This document shows, piece after piece, positions 29,445 through 38,125 of a DNA stretch of 64,000 nucleotides. Each line of letters starts with the position of its first letter. Position 1 is the stretch's first letter. The translations under genes were made by a program, and so were the position numbers. The stretch is from Mesorhizobium escarrei (GTDB lineage Bacteria > Pseudomonadota > Alphaproteobacteria > Rhizobiales > Rhizobiaceae), in contig NZ_CAKXZT010000079.1 in the NCBI RefSeq assembly GCF_935825525.1, positions 48,155-112,154 on the forward strand, given 5' to 3'. Under the pieces are notes generated by a model that was given only the letters and a program-made list of their open reading frames with translations, was not told the DNA's origin and did not search any database.

Positions 29445-29498
29445 GTTATAATGCATGTTGCAACGACCGACCATCCGAGTTATAATCGGTGTTGCAAC
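29445..29498 (+). promoter_or_regulatory. Paired operator-like repeats upstream of the AbrB-Doc genes
   Basis: GTTATAATGCATGTTGCAAC (29445-29464) and GTTATAATCGGTGTTGCAAC (29479-29498) match at 17 of 20 bases, 34 bases apart. Each holds TATAAT and the self-complementary GTTGCAAC. They end 13 bases before the antitoxin start, so they are good candidates for autoregulatory sites that overlap the promoter. Confidence 0.6.
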
Positions 29499-29511
29499 AA
29501 AGGCTGAACCC

Positions 29512-29733
29512 ATGAACACGACCATTCGCAAGATCGGCAATTCCGAAGGCGTCATCTTGCCCAAGGAAATTCTCGACCACCTGAACCTGAAGGCCGGCGA
29601 CCAGCTTGAAATCGTCGAAACGAGCAAGGGCATCGCACTTCAGCCGGTGGATGACAGCTTCGAGCGGCAGATGGAAGCTGCTCGCCAAGTCATGGACAAA
29701 TACAAAGTCGCGCTTCAGAAGCTCGCCGAATGA
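29512..29733 (+). CDS. AbrB/MazE-type antitoxin
   Basis: The 73-residue protein has a swapped-hairpin AbrB/SpoVT DNA-binding domain (TTIRKIGNSEGVILPKEIL, then LNLKAGDQLEIVE). Its charged C-terminal helix (SFERQMEAARQVMDKYKVALQKLAE) would bind and block the toxin. The start is the ATG at 29512; upstream in-frame codons lie in the operator repeats. The stop overlaps the next ATG by 4 bases (ATGA), the usual coupling in toxin-antitoxin operons. Classical doc partners are Phd proteins; AbrB-Doc pairs are an alternative arrangement. Confidence 0.9.
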   Translation: MNTTIRKIGNSEGVILPKEILDHLNLKAGDQLEIVETSKGIALQPVDDSFERQMEAARQVMDKYKVALQKLAE

Positions 29734-30119
29734 GCTGGCAATTCCTGAGCCGGCGCGCCGTGGAAGCGATGCACGCGGAGCAGTTGCGCCGGCATGGCGG
29801 CGCGCAGGGTTTGCGAGATGAGAATGCTCTTGAATCGGCGCTCGCCCGCGCCGAGAACAAGGCGAACTATGGCGATCCATCGATCGAGGACCTGGCTGCG
29901 GCCTATATCTTCGGCATCGCCAGAAACCACGCCTTTGTCGACGGCAACAAGCGCACGGCTATCGTCGCCGCCGGCGCGTTTCTGATTGTCAACGGCTATT
30001 CGCTGACGGCCGACAACGGCACGATCTATGAGTTCGTCATGGGTGTCGCCGCCGGCGAAATCGACGAGGCAGGTGCTGCCGCGTTCTTCCGCGACCATGT
30101 CGTCAAGATCGAGGCCTAA
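29730..30119 (+). CDS. doc: Doc (death-on-curing) family toxin
   Basis: The 129-residue Fic-fold protein has the Doc motif NHAFVDGNKRTA: His67, Asp71, Asn73, Lys74 and Arg75. The P1 Doc toxin phosphorylates elongation factor Tu and arrests translation, with the antitoxin covering the active site. The core motif is intact, so this copy may be functional. It is the second gene of the AbrB-Doc operon. Its stop overlaps the convergent GreA/GreB-family gene by 4 bases. Confidence 0.93.
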   Translation: MSWQFLSRRAVEAMHAEQLRRHGGAQGLRDENALESALARAENKANYGDPSIEDLAAAYIFGIARNHAFVDGNKRTAIVAAGAFLIVNGYSLTADNGTIYEFVMGVAAGEIDEAGAAAFFRDHVVKIEA

Positions 30120-30589
30120 CTGTCACTCAGCTTGACGATTTCCCACTCCTTGCCGTTCACCACGGCAGTTTCGCCGACCTTCTTGCCGAATAAAGCCAGG
30201 GCCATCGGTGAAACATGGGAAATCGTCCCCTTGGCTGGATCGGCTTCATCCTCGCCGACGATCTTCCAGTGGACGTTTCTGCCGTCATCGCCTTCCAGCG
30301 TGACGCCCATGCCGAAGCGAACCAGGTCGCTGCCCGGTTCCGGCACGGAAAGCTCGGCGCTTTCACGCCGCGCGGTCCAGTAGCGCAGGTCGCGCGAGAT
30401 AAGCGCGATGCGCTCACGGTCGGCCCTCTTTTCCGCCCTGCCGAGTTCTTCGCGCAGGGCCGCCAGTTCGGCATCGATCATTGCCAGGCCGCGTTGCGTC
30501 ACCAGATTGCGGTGGTGGCTGATCGGCCGCTCGCCGATGCCGGCGATGGCGTTTTCGCTATCCTCTTCGCGCGTGAAGGCTCTGCTCAT
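30116..30589 (-). CDS. GreA/GreB-family transcription elongation factor
   Basis: The 157-residue protein has the two Gre parts: an N-terminal coiled coil (about residues 35-75, LAMIDAELAALREELGRAEKRADRERIALISRDLRYW) and a C-terminal FKBP-like domain (VRFGMGVTLEGDDGRNVHWKIVGEDEADPAKGTISHVSPMALALFGKKVGETAVV). Gre factors enter the RNA polymerase secondary channel and help backtracked complexes. The N-terminal extension and divergent coil suggest a non-canonical rhizobial paralogue, so cleavage activity is uncertain. Confidence 0.87.
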   Translation of the reverse strand: MSRAFTREEDSENAIAGIGERPISHHRNLVTQRGLAMIDAELAALREELGRAEKRADRERIALISRDLRYWTARRESAELSVPEPGSDLVRFGMGVTLEGDDGRNVHWKIVGEDEADPAKGTISHVSPMALALFGKKVGETAVVNGKEWEIVKLSDS

Positions 30590-30761
30590 TGGTCGAGCTT
30601 ATGCCTCGCGCGGCGACTTCACAAGCTATTGCCGGCAAAGGATCGGCCGATCCGGTCTGGCACAATTCCTGCGCGGCGCGACGGCCGAACGCTGGGGAAC
30701 TGTGCCGATGTTGAAGCGCACCTGACCATCGGACGCAACCCTGTGAGCTAAATGCCCGTTT

Positions 30762-31766
30762 TCAGCTCAGCGCAGCAGTGGCGCGGAGTGAGCCGACCTT
30801 GGCGCCGATCCGGCTTTCTACGGGCGGATGGGCCTGTTCGATCAGTATTGCCGCCAGCGCCTTGTCGGCGTGCAAAACCCGGGCCATGCACGCCGCTACC
30901 ATAACTTCAGCGGCGCGGCCGGCGCCATCATCGCATTTCAGCGCAATGCCAAGGCCAAGCTCGGGAAGTGCCGCGCAATAGACGCCTTCGGCCCCTCCCT
31001 TTACAAAAATCCGGCCTGACGCGGCCTGCATCAGCGCAACATCAGCCCTGCCCGTGCCGGCGACCAGAAATGGCTCGGCCATGCAGGCGGAAAGCAGCCG
31101 CTTTGCGGCCCTGGCGCGCACGGGTTCAAAGCCGACACCGGTCGCCATGCGCGCAAAGCCCAGGGCGAAGCTGCGCAGCGGCACGGCATAGGTCGGGATC
31201 GAGCAGCCGTCAGTGCCGCAATGGTCGAAATCATGGGCAGCACCGGTCACCGCTTGCATCGCATCGCGCACCATCTCTTGCGAGGCATGGCCGGATTTGA
31301 CGTAGCCGCGATGGGCGACGCCGGCGTGGACGCAGGTACAGAGGAAGCCCGCATGCTTGCCAGAACAATTGTTGTGCAGCGCGTTTGGCAAGCTGCCGGC
31401 ACGGGCCAGCGCAATTGTCGCGTCATGGCTGGACGGCCAATGCGCGCCGCATTCCAGCGCCGCCACGTCCAGCCCGGCCTTGGCCAGCATCGCCCGCGCC
31501 AGTTCGACATGCGCCGGCTCGCCGGAATGTGAAGCGCAGGCCAGTGCCAGTTCGCGATCGCCGAAACCGTACGCATCGGCGGCGCCGCTTTCGACCAGCG
31601 GCAGCGCCTGGATCGCCTTAACCGCCGAGCGCGGGAACACCGGGCGAGCCGTATCGCCGATTTCCAGGAACGGCTTACCATCGGCATCGAAGACCGCAAT
31701 GGCGCCACGATGCGCGCTCTCGACCACGGCGCCGCGCAAAACTTCGACCAGAACCGGATTTGTCAT
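30762..31766 (-). CDS. L-asparaginase II (rhizobial ReAV-type)
   Basis: The 334-residue protein belongs to the Asparaginase_II family typified by the inducible Rhizobium etli enzyme, unrelated to the E. coli type. Residues matching the R. etli active site, each one lower in number, are present: Ser47 and Lys50 (RSAVK), Ser79 (CASHSGE), the metal-site cysteines Cys134 (NNCSGKH) and Cys188 (DGCSIP), and Lys137. The start MTNPVLVEVLRG (31766) fits. It hydrolyses asparagine to aspartate and ammonia. No transporter or aspartase gene is adjacent. Confidence 0.92.
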   Translation of the reverse strand: MTNPVLVEVLRGAVVESAHRGAIAVFDADGKPFLEIGDTARPVFPRSAVKAIQALPLVESGAADAYGFGDRELALACASHSGEPAHVELARAMLAKAGLDVAALECGAHWPSSHDATIALARAGSLPNALHNNCSGKHAGFLCTCVHAGVAHRGYVKSGHASQEMVRDAMQAVTGAAHDFDHCGTDGCSIPTYAVPLRSFALGFARMATGVGFEPVRARAAKRLLSACMAEPFLVAGTGRADVALMQAASGRIFVKGGAEGVYCAALPELGLGIALKCDDGAGRAAEVMVAACMARVLHADKALAAILIEQAHPPVESRIGAKVGSLRATAALS

Positions 31767-31780
31767 GAATTCCCCGCTAA

Positions 31781-31882
31781 CGCATGACCTCGAAAATCGG
31801 ATTCGATTTTCGAAAAGGATCATGCGTAAAATCGAAGTGTTACAGCGTCCTTTGCGCGGCCGGAAGGGCGCGCGGCGCTGTA
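31781..31882. repeat. Dispersed palindromic repeat upstream of the asparaginase gene
   Basis: The region contains the perfect inverted repeat CGAAAATCG-gatt-CGATTTTCG (31791-31812), the same arms as at 32-53. It continues with AAAGGATCATGCGTAAAATC and ACAGCGTCCTTTGCGCGG, as at 22868-22958. The full unit is about 100 bases. Confidence 0.75.
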
Positions 31883-31895
31883 ATGCGGGCCGCTT

Positions 31896-33062
31896 TTATC
31901 TGATCCGATCGAGAATGGAAACGTAGTTGGCGACTGCGGCGCCGCCCATATTGAAGATGCCGCCGAGCTTGGCGCCCGGCACCTGGATGCCGCCGGCCTC
32001 GCCGACGAGCTGCATGGCGCTCAGCACATGCATCGAGACGCCGGTGGCGCCGATCGGATGGCCCTTGGCTTTCAGCCCGCCTGACGGATTGACCGGCAAC
32101 CGGCCGTCCTTCGCCGTCTCGCCGTCCAGCGCCAGTTTTGCGCCCTCGCCCGGTTTCGCCAGGCCCATCGCCTCATATTCGATCAGCTCGGCTATCGTGA
32201 AGCAGTCATGCGTCTCGACGAAGGACAGATCGTCGAGCGTCACACCGGCCTTGTTCAGCGCCTGGTTCCACGCCTGCTCGCATCCCTCGAATGCCAGGAT
32301 GTCGCGCTTCGACATCGGCAGGAAATCCTGCACATGCTCGTTGGCGCGGAAAGCGACGGCGCGGCGCATCTTCAATGCCGTCGCCGTGTCGGCAAGCACC
32401 AGGGCGGCGGCGCCGTCCGAGACCAGGGAGCAGTCGGTGCGCTTCAGGGGACCGGCGACGAAGGGGTTCTTCTCGCTCTCGTGCCGGCAGAACTCGTAGC
32501 CGAAATCCTTGCGCATCTGCGCGCAGGGATTGTCGACGCCGTTCCTGTGGTTCTTGGCGGCGATCATCGCCAGAGCGTCCGACTGGTCGCCATAGCGTTG
32601 GAAATAGGCTTGCGCGATCTGGCCGAAAACGCCGGCGAAGCCTGCCGGCGTGTCGCCCTCCTCGGGCAGATAAGAGGCCTTGAGAAGGTTCTTGCCGATT
32701 TCTGGACCTGATGTCGTCGTCATCTGCTCGGCGCCGACTACCAGCACGATGCGCGCCGCATTGGCGTCGATGGCGCGGATGCCTTGCCTGACCGCCGCCG
32801 AGCCGGTGGCGCAGGCGTTCTCGACGCGCGTCGCCGGCTTGAAGCGCAGCCGGTCGTCGGCCTGCAAGACCAGGCTTGCGGTGAAATCCTGTGCGGAAAA
32901 GCCGGCATTGAAGTGGCCGAGCACGATCTCGTCGACCTCATCCGGGCCGATGCCGGCATGATCGAGCGCCTCGCTGGCCACCTTGGTGATCAGGCCCTCC
33001 AGCGTCTCGCCTTCTAGCTTGCCGAAGCGCGAATGCGCCCAGCCGACGATGCATGCTGTCAT
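31896..33062 (-). CDS. Thiolase-family protein, SCP2/SCPx type
   Basis: The 388-residue protein has an N-terminal thiolase fold with VENACATGSAAV (nucleophilic Cys near residue 90), and a C-terminal part with ETHDCFTIAELIEYEAMG and GGLKAKGHPIGATG. The C-terminal CxG motif of ordinary thiolases is replaced by FNMGGAAVANY. The HDCF motif supplies the second cysteine, as in SCP2-type thiolases. It probably cleaves 3-ketoacyl-CoA of branched or sterol-like side chains, though the substrate is unknown. It is divergent from betI. Confidence 0.88.
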   Translation of the reverse strand: MTACIVGWAHSRFGKLEGETLEGLITKVASEALDHAGIGPDEVDEIVLGHFNAGFSAQDFTASLVLQADDRLRFKPATRVENACATGSAAVRQGIRAIDANAARIVLVVGAEQMTTTSGPEIGKNLLKASYLPEEGDTPAGFAGVFGQIAQAYFQRYGDQSDALAMIAAKNHRNGVDNPCAQMRKDFGYEFCRHESEKNPFVAGPLKRTDCSLVSDGAAALVLADTATALKMRRAVAFRANEHVQDFLPMSKRDILAFEGCEQAWNQALNKAGVTLDDLSFVETHDCFTIAELIEYEAMGLAKPGEGAKLALDGETAKDGRLPVNPSGGLKAKGHPIGATGVSMHVLSAMQLVGEAGGIQVPGAKLGGIFNMGGAAVANYVSILDRIR

Positions 33063-33235
33063 GGTTATCTCCATCCTTCGGGCGGGCTACGCGATGTCGC
33101 GGCGCGCTATCGACATTGTTCAAGCATGAACCGTTCCAGCGACTTCGTGAAGGGGCCAGAACCACACAATCGCTTGATCTTGATATCTGGTCATAGCGCC
33201 TGACCTTTGCCACCCCAATTTAGGCTGGATTTTTG

Positions 33236-33253
33236 TTGATTGATCCGTCAATA
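33236..33253. promoter_or_regulatory. betI: BetI-box-like operator
   Basis: TTGATTGATCCGTCAATA, with ATTGA-tccg-TCAAT as its inverted core, lies 35 bases before the betI start. It resembles the enterobacterial BetI site TTGATTGGACGTTCAATA as I remember it (14 of 18 bases). It would serve autorepression of the bet operon, released by choline. No experimental data are implied. Confidence 0.55.
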
Positions 33254-33287
33254 AAAAATAAACCTGTTGCAAGTCGCCGGAGCAAAG

Positions 33288-33878
33288 ATGCCGAAAATCG
33301 GAATGGAGCCGTTGCGCCGCAGGGCGCTCATCGACGCGACGATATCGGCGATCGGCGAGCGCGGTTCGCTTGATGTGACGATGTCTGAAATCGCCGGGCG
33401 CGCCGGCGTGTCCTCGGCGCTCGCCCATCACTATTTCGGCGCCAAGGACGAACTTTTGCTGGCGACGATGCGGCACATCCTGGCCGAGCTGACCGCCGAC
33501 ATGCGGCGCGCGCTTCGATCGGCCAGCACGGCACGCCAGCGCGTTTCGGCCGTGGTCGCCGTCAATTTCTCCGACGCCCAGTTCCAGCCGGAAACGATAG
33601 CCGCCTGGCTCGCCTTCTATGTCGAGGCGCAGAAATCGGCAGCGCTGCGCCGGCTGCTCAAGGTCTATGCGCGGCGCCTGCATTCCAATCTGTTGAGCGG
33701 GCTGACCGGCATCCTGCCGAGAAGCGAAGCCGACCGCGTCGCCGAGGCGACAGCGGCGCTGATCGACGGGCTCTACATCAGACGCGCGCTGAAGGACGGC
33801 GTACCCAATGCCGCGACCGCGATCGCACTGATCGAGGATTATCTCGAAACGAAACTCGGCCGGCGGAGCGCGCAGTGA
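33288..33878 (+). CDS. betI: Choline-responsive repressor BetI
   Basis: The 196-residue TetR-family repressor has its helix-turn-helix in [34 protein letters not shown], which matches BetI closely. The C-terminal domain binds choline. I use ATG 33288 with GGAG upstream, rather than a TTG at 33267. The stop overlaps the GTG start of betC by 4 bases. BetI represses betI-betC-betA-betB until choline is present. The gene order places it first in the operon, as in other rhizobia. Confidence 0.93.
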   Translation: MPKIGMEPLRRRALIDATISAIGERGSLDVTMSEIAGRAGVSSALAHHYFGAKDELLLATMRHILAELTADMRRALRSASTARQRVSAVVAVNFSDAQFQPETIAAWLAFYVEAQKSAALRRLLKVYARRLHSNLLSGLTGILPRSEADRVAEATAALIDGLYIRRALKDGVPNAATAIALIEDYLETKLGRRSAQ

Positions 33879-35404
33879 CGTCCAAGCGACCCAATTTTCT
33901 GATCGTCATGGTCGATCAGCTCGCCGGCACGCTGTTCCCAGACGGGCCGGCGGACTTCCTGCATGCGCCGCATCTGAAGGCGCTGGCGGCTCGTTCGGCA
34001 CGCTTCAAGAACAACTACACCGCCTCGCCGCTCTGCGCGCCCGGCCGCGCCGCGTTCATGAGCGGCCAGTTGCCATCGCGCACCGAGGTCTATGACAATG
34101 CCGCCGAATTCGCCTCTTCGATCCCGACCTATGCGCATCATCTGCGCGCCGCCGGCTACCACACCTGCCTGTCCGGCAAGATGCATTTCGTCGGGCCGGA
34201 TCAGTTGCATGGCTTCGAGGAGCGGCTGACCACCGACATCTATCCGGCCGATTTCGGTTGGACGCCGGATTATCGCAAGCCCGGCGAGCGGATCGACTGG
34301 TGGTATCATAATCTCGGTTCCGTGGCCGGCGCCGGTGTCGCCGAGATCACCAATCAGATGGAATATGACGACGAAGTCGCTTTTCACGCGGTGCAGAAGC
34401 TTTATGATTTCGCCCGCGTCTCGGACGATGCCGCGCGCCGGCCGTGGTGCCTGACCGTCTCCTTCACCCATCCGCACGACCCTTATGTCGCGCGCCGGCG
34501 CTACTGGGACCTCTACGAGGATTGCCTGGCGCTCGAGCCTGAAGTCGGCTTCGTCTCCTATGACGAACAGGATCCGCATTCAAAGCGGCTGTACCGCGCC
34601 AGCGACTATGACAGTTTCGACATCACCGGCGAGCAGATCCGCCGCGCGCGGCGCGGCTATTTCGCCAGCATCTCCTATCTCGACGACAAGGTCGGCGAAC
34701 TGCTGTCGGTGCTCGAGCGCACGCGGACGCTCGATGACACGATCATCCTGTTCTGCTCCGATCATGGCGACATGCTCGGCGAGCGCGGTCTGTGGTTCAA
34801 GATGTGCTTCTTCGAGGGCTCAGCGCGGGTGCCGCTGATGATCGCCGGAAAAGACGTCCCAGCCACACTGATCGACGCGCCGGTCTCCAATCTTGACCTG
34901 ACGCCGACGCTTTGCCACCTCGCCGGCATCGACATGAGCGCGATTGCGCCATGGACCGACGGCCAGTCGCTGCTGCCGCTGCTCGACGGCAAGGAACGCA
35001 CCGCACCGGTGCTGATGGAGTATGCGGCCGAAGGCTCCAACGCGCCGATGGTGGCGATACGCGAGGGCCGTTATAAATTCATCCATTGCGAGATCGATCC
35101 GCCGCAACTGTTTGATCTTGAATCGGATCCGCGGGAATTGACCAACCTCGCCGCCGATCCGGCGCACGCGGCTTTGGTGGCTTCTTTCACCGACAAGGTC
35201 CGGGCGCGCTGGGACATGGCTGCCTTCGATACCGCCGTACGCGCCAGCCAGGCGCGCCGCTGGGTGGTCTATCCGGCGCTGCGCAACGGCACGCATTACC
35301 CCTGGGAATTCCAGCCGCTGCAGAAGGCCTCGGAACGTTACATGCGCAACCACATGAACCTCGACCTGCTCGAAGAGCAGAAGCGCTTTCCGCGAGGCGA
35401 ATGA
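33875..35404 (+). CDS. betC: Choline-sulfatase
   Basis: The 509-residue type I sulfatase hydrolyses choline-O-sulfate to choline and sulfate. The cysteine that becomes formylglycine is Cys54 in [14 protein letters not shown] (CxPxR), and metal ligands appear in VMVDQLAG near residue 14 and in [15 protein letters not shown]-terminal block ([38 protein letters not shown]) fits BetC. The start is GTG, overlapping the betI stop (GTGA). It feeds choline to BetA and BetB downstream. Confidence 0.95.
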   Translation: MTSKRPNFLIVMVDQLAGTLFPDGPADFLHAPHLKALAARSARFKNNYTASPLCAPGRAAFMSGQLPSRTEVYDNAAEFASSIPTYAHHLRAAGYHTCLSGKMHFVGPDQLHGFEERLTTDIYPADFGWTPDYRKPGERIDWWYHNLGSVAGAGVAEITNQMEYDDEVAFHAVQKLYDFARVSDDAARRPWCLTVSFTHPHDPYVARRRYWDLYEDCLALEPEVGFVSYDEQDPHSKRLYRASDYDSFDITGEQIRRARRGYFASISYLDDKVGELLSVLERTRTLDDTIILFCSDHGDMLGERGLWFKMCFFEGSARVPLMIAGKDVPATLIDAPVSNLDLTPTLCHLAGIDMSAIAPWTDGQSLLPLLDGKERTAPVLMEYAAEGSNAPMVAIREGRYKFIHCEIDPPQLFDLESDPRELTNLAADPAHAALVASFTDKVRARWDMAAFDTAVRASQARRWVVYPALRNGTHYPWEFQPLQKASERYMRNHMNLDLLEEQKRFPRGE

Positions 35405-36408
35405 TGACAACGCTCGTCCCCTCCCTCGATCACCTCAAACAGGCCTATGCCGTCACCGCCAAGGCGACGCAGATCACGCCGCTGCTGGATTCGGCGGCCT
35501 TGGCCAGAGAGACCGGCGCCGCGCGCGTCTTTGTTAAGCCGGAGTCGCTGCAATGGGCGGGTTCCTTCAAGGTGCGCGGCGCCTATTGGCGGCTGAAGCG
35601 GCTTTCGCCCGATGAAGCCAGGAAGGGCGTCGTCGCCTATTCCTCCGGCAATTTCGCGCAAGGCCTGGCCGCCGCCGGCCAGGCGCTGGGCATTCCGGTG
35701 ACCATCGTCATGCCGATCGACGCGCCGGCCGCCAAGCGCGACGCAACGACCGGCTATGGCGCGCGCGTGGTGCTGACCGACCATGGCGAGCGCGCGCGTG
35801 AGGAGGTTGCCGCCGCCACCGCGCGCGAGATCGCCGAGACCGAGGGGCTGGCGCTGCTGCATCCGTTCGACGACCCCGAGATCGTCGCCGGCCAGGCTGG
35901 TGCCGGGCTGGAGGCACTCGAGCAACTCGATGCCAGGAATGCCAGCGCCGATCTGCTGTTCTGCGCGGTCGGCGGCGGCGGGCTGATCGGCGGCGTTTCG
36001 CTGGCTTTCCACTATCTGTCGCCGGCGACCGAGATCTTCGGCGTCGAGCCGGAAGGTTTCGACGGCATGGGCGCGTCGCTGGCGCATGGCGTCATCGAAA
36101 CCATGCCGATCGGGCCGAAATCGATATGCGACGGGCTGATGGCGCGCAAGCCCGGCGATGCGCCGTTCGCGGCGCTCAGAACCGCGGGCGTTCGCGGCAT
36201 CACCGTCGACGATCAATCGGTGCGCCACGCGATGCGCATCGCGTTCGAACGGTTGAAGCTGGTGCTGGAACCTTCGGGCGCTGCATCGCTGGCGGCGCTG
36301 CTCGGCGGCAAGGTGGATGTGAGCGGCAAGAGCGTGCTCGTGGTGGCAACTGGCGGCAATGTCTCGCTCACCGATTTCATGACGCATATGAACGATGGGC
36401 GCATATGA
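35401..36408 (+). CDS. Threonine/serine dehydratase-like PLP enzyme in the bet operon
   Basis: The 335-residue fold-type II PLP enzyme has its PLP lysine in SFKVRGAYWRL (about residue 56) and a phosphate-binding loop of the GGGGLIGG type near residue 197. It resembles threonine ammonia-lyase and serine dehydratases but lacks the C-terminal regulatory ACT domain. Its ATG overlaps the betC stop by 4 bases and it precedes betA by 3 bases, so it is a full operon member. Serine made from glycine betaine by demethylation could be its substrate; this is inferred from position only. Confidence 0.87.
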   Translation: MMTTLVPSLDHLKQAYAVTAKATQITPLLDSAALARETGAARVFVKPESLQWAGSFKVRGAYWRLKRLSPDEARKGVVAYSSGNFAQGLAAAGQALGIPVTIVMPIDAPAAKRDATTGYGARVVLTDHGERAREEVAAATAREIAETEGLALLHPFDDPEIVAGQAGAGLEALEQLDARNASADLLFCAVGGGGLIGGVSLAFHYLSPATEIFGVEPEGFDGMGASLAHGVIETMPIGPKSICDGLMARKPGDAPFAALRTAGVRGITVDDQSVRHAMRIAFERLKLVLEPSGAASLAALLGGKVDVSGKSVLVVATGGNVSLTDFMTHMNDGRI

Positions 36409-36411
36409 ACC

Positions 36412-38064
36412 ATGCTTGAGGCGGATTTCGTCATCATCGGCGCCGGCTCGGCCGGCTCGGCCATGGCCTACCGGCTGTCGGAGGACGGCAAGCATTCGGT
36501 GATCGTCATCGAATTTGGCGGCAGCGACATCGGGCCGCTGATCCAGATGCCGTCGGCGCTGTCGATCCCGCTCAACATGAGGCTCTACGACTGGGGTTTT
36601 GCCAGCGAGCCGGAGCCGCATCTCGGCGGCCGTGTGCTGGCGACGCCGCGCGGCAAGGTCATCGGCGGCTCGTCCTCGATCAACGGCATGGTCTATGTGC
36701 GCGGTCACGCCCGCGATTTCGACCATTGGGCCGAACAGGGCGCGGCTGGCTGGGGGTTTGCCGACGTGCTCCCCTACTTCAAGCGCATGGAGGACAGCAA
36801 CGGCGGCGAGAATGGCTGGCGCGGCCACGGCGGCCCGCTGACCGTGCAGCGCGGCTCAAGGACGAATCCACTTTACGGCGCCTTCGTCGAGGCAGGCCGT
36901 CAGGCCGGCTTCGAGCTGACCGACGACTATAACGGCGCGAAGCAGGAAGGCTTTGGGCCGATGGAGCAGACCATTCGCGGCGGCCGCCGCTGGTCGGCGG
37001 CGAGCGCCTATCTCAGGCCGGCGCTCAGGCGGAAAAATGTTAGCCTGGTCAAAGGTTTCGCCAGGCGGGTTATCATCGAGAATCAACGCGCCACCGGCGT
37101 CGAGATCGAAGCGGGCAAACGGATTCAGGTGATCAGGGCGCGACGTGAAGTGATCGTTGCCGCCTCCTCGATCAATTCGCCCAAGATCCTGATGCTGTCC
37201 GGTATTGGCCCGGCCGAACATCTCAGGGAATACGGCATTTCGGTGGTCGCTAACCGGCCCGGCGTCGGCCGCAACCTGCAGGACCATATGGAGCTCTACA
37301 TCCAGCAGGAATCGACGCAGCCGATCACGCTGAATTCGGTGCTGAACCCGTTCTCCAAGGCGCTGATCGGCGCGCAATGGCTGTTCTTCAAGTCGGGCCT
37401 TGGCGCAACCAACCATTTTGAGGCGGCCGCCTTCGTGCGCTCGCGCGCCGGCGTCGACTATCCCGACATCCAGTATCATTTCATCCCGGCGGCGGTTCGC
37501 TATGACGGCAAGGCCGCGGCGAAGGCACACGGCTTCCAGGCGCATGTCGGGCCGATGCGATCGAAGTCGCGCGGTTCCGTTACGCTGCGCTCGCCGGATC
37601 CCAAATCGAAGCCGGTGATCCGCTTCAACTACATGTCGCACCCGGACGACTGGATCGAGTTCCGCCACTGCATCCGGCTGACGCGCGAGATCTTCGGCCA
37701 GTCGGCCTTCGACCCTTATCGCGGCAAGGAGATCTCGCCGGGCTCGCACCTGCAGTCGGACGACGATCTCGATGCCTTCATCCGCGATCATGCCGAAAGC
37801 GCGTACCACCCTTGCGGCACTTGCAAGATGGGCCGCAAGGATGATCCGATGAGCGTCGTCGACCCGGAATGCCGTGTCATCGGCGTTGACGGGCTGCGGA
37901 TCGCCGATTCTTCGATCTTCCCACGCGTCACCAACGGCAATCTGAACGCGCCGTCAATCATGACCGGCGAAAAGGCCGCCGACCACATTCTCGGTCACAC
38001 GCCGCTGGCGCCGTCCAACCAGGAACCATGGATCAATCCGCGCTGGCAGGTATCTGACAGATAG
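36412..38064 (+). CDS. betA: Choline dehydrogenase
   Basis: The 550-residue GMC-family flavoenzyme oxidises choline to betaine aldehyde at the inner membrane. The FAD site GAGSAG is at residues 10-15. [32 protein letters not shown] is the GMC signature, and the catalytic His lies in [10 protein letters not shown] near residue 465. The start is 3 bases after the dehydratase stop. It is followed by a hairpin (38075-38089, GGCGGAC-t-GTCCGCC) and betB. Confidence 0.95.
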   Translation: MLEADFVIIGAGSAGSAMAYRLSEDGKHSVIVIEFGGSDIGPLIQMPSALSIPLNMRLYDWGFASEPEPHLGGRVLATPRGKVIGGSSSINGMVYVRGHARDFDHWAEQGAAGWGFADVLPYFKRMEDSNGGENGWRGHGGPLTVQRGSRTNPLYGAFVEAGRQAGFELTDDYNGAKQEGFGPMEQTIRGGRRWSAASAYLRPALRRKNVSLVKGFARRVIIENQRATGVEIEAGKRIQVIRARREVIVAASSINSPKILMLSGIGPAEHLREYGISVVANRPGVGRNLQDHMELYIQQESTQPITLNSVLNPFSKALIGAQWLFFKSGLGATNHFEAAAFVRSRAGVDYPDIQYHFIPAAVRYDGKAAAKAHGFQAHVGPMRSKSRGSVTLRSPDPKSKPVIRFNYMSHPDDWIEFRHCIRLTREIFGQSAFDPYRGKEISPGSHLQSDDDLDAFIRDHAESAYHPCGTCKMGRKDDPMSVVDPECRVIGVDGLRIADSSIFPRVTNGNLNAPSIMTGEKAADHILGHTPLAPSNQEPWINPRWQVSDR

Positions 38065-38074
38065 ACGATGATCT

Positions 38075-38089
38075 GGCGGACTGTCCGCC
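38075..38089 (+). terminator. Small hairpin between betA and betB
   Basis: GGCGGAC-t-GTCCGCC forms a tight stem 10 bases after betA. No T-run follows, so it is more likely to stabilise or attenuate the mRNA than to stop it. Confidence 0.35.
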
Positions 38090-38125
38090 CGCCGGTCCCG
38101 GCGAAAGACAATTTGGAGAGGTCCC

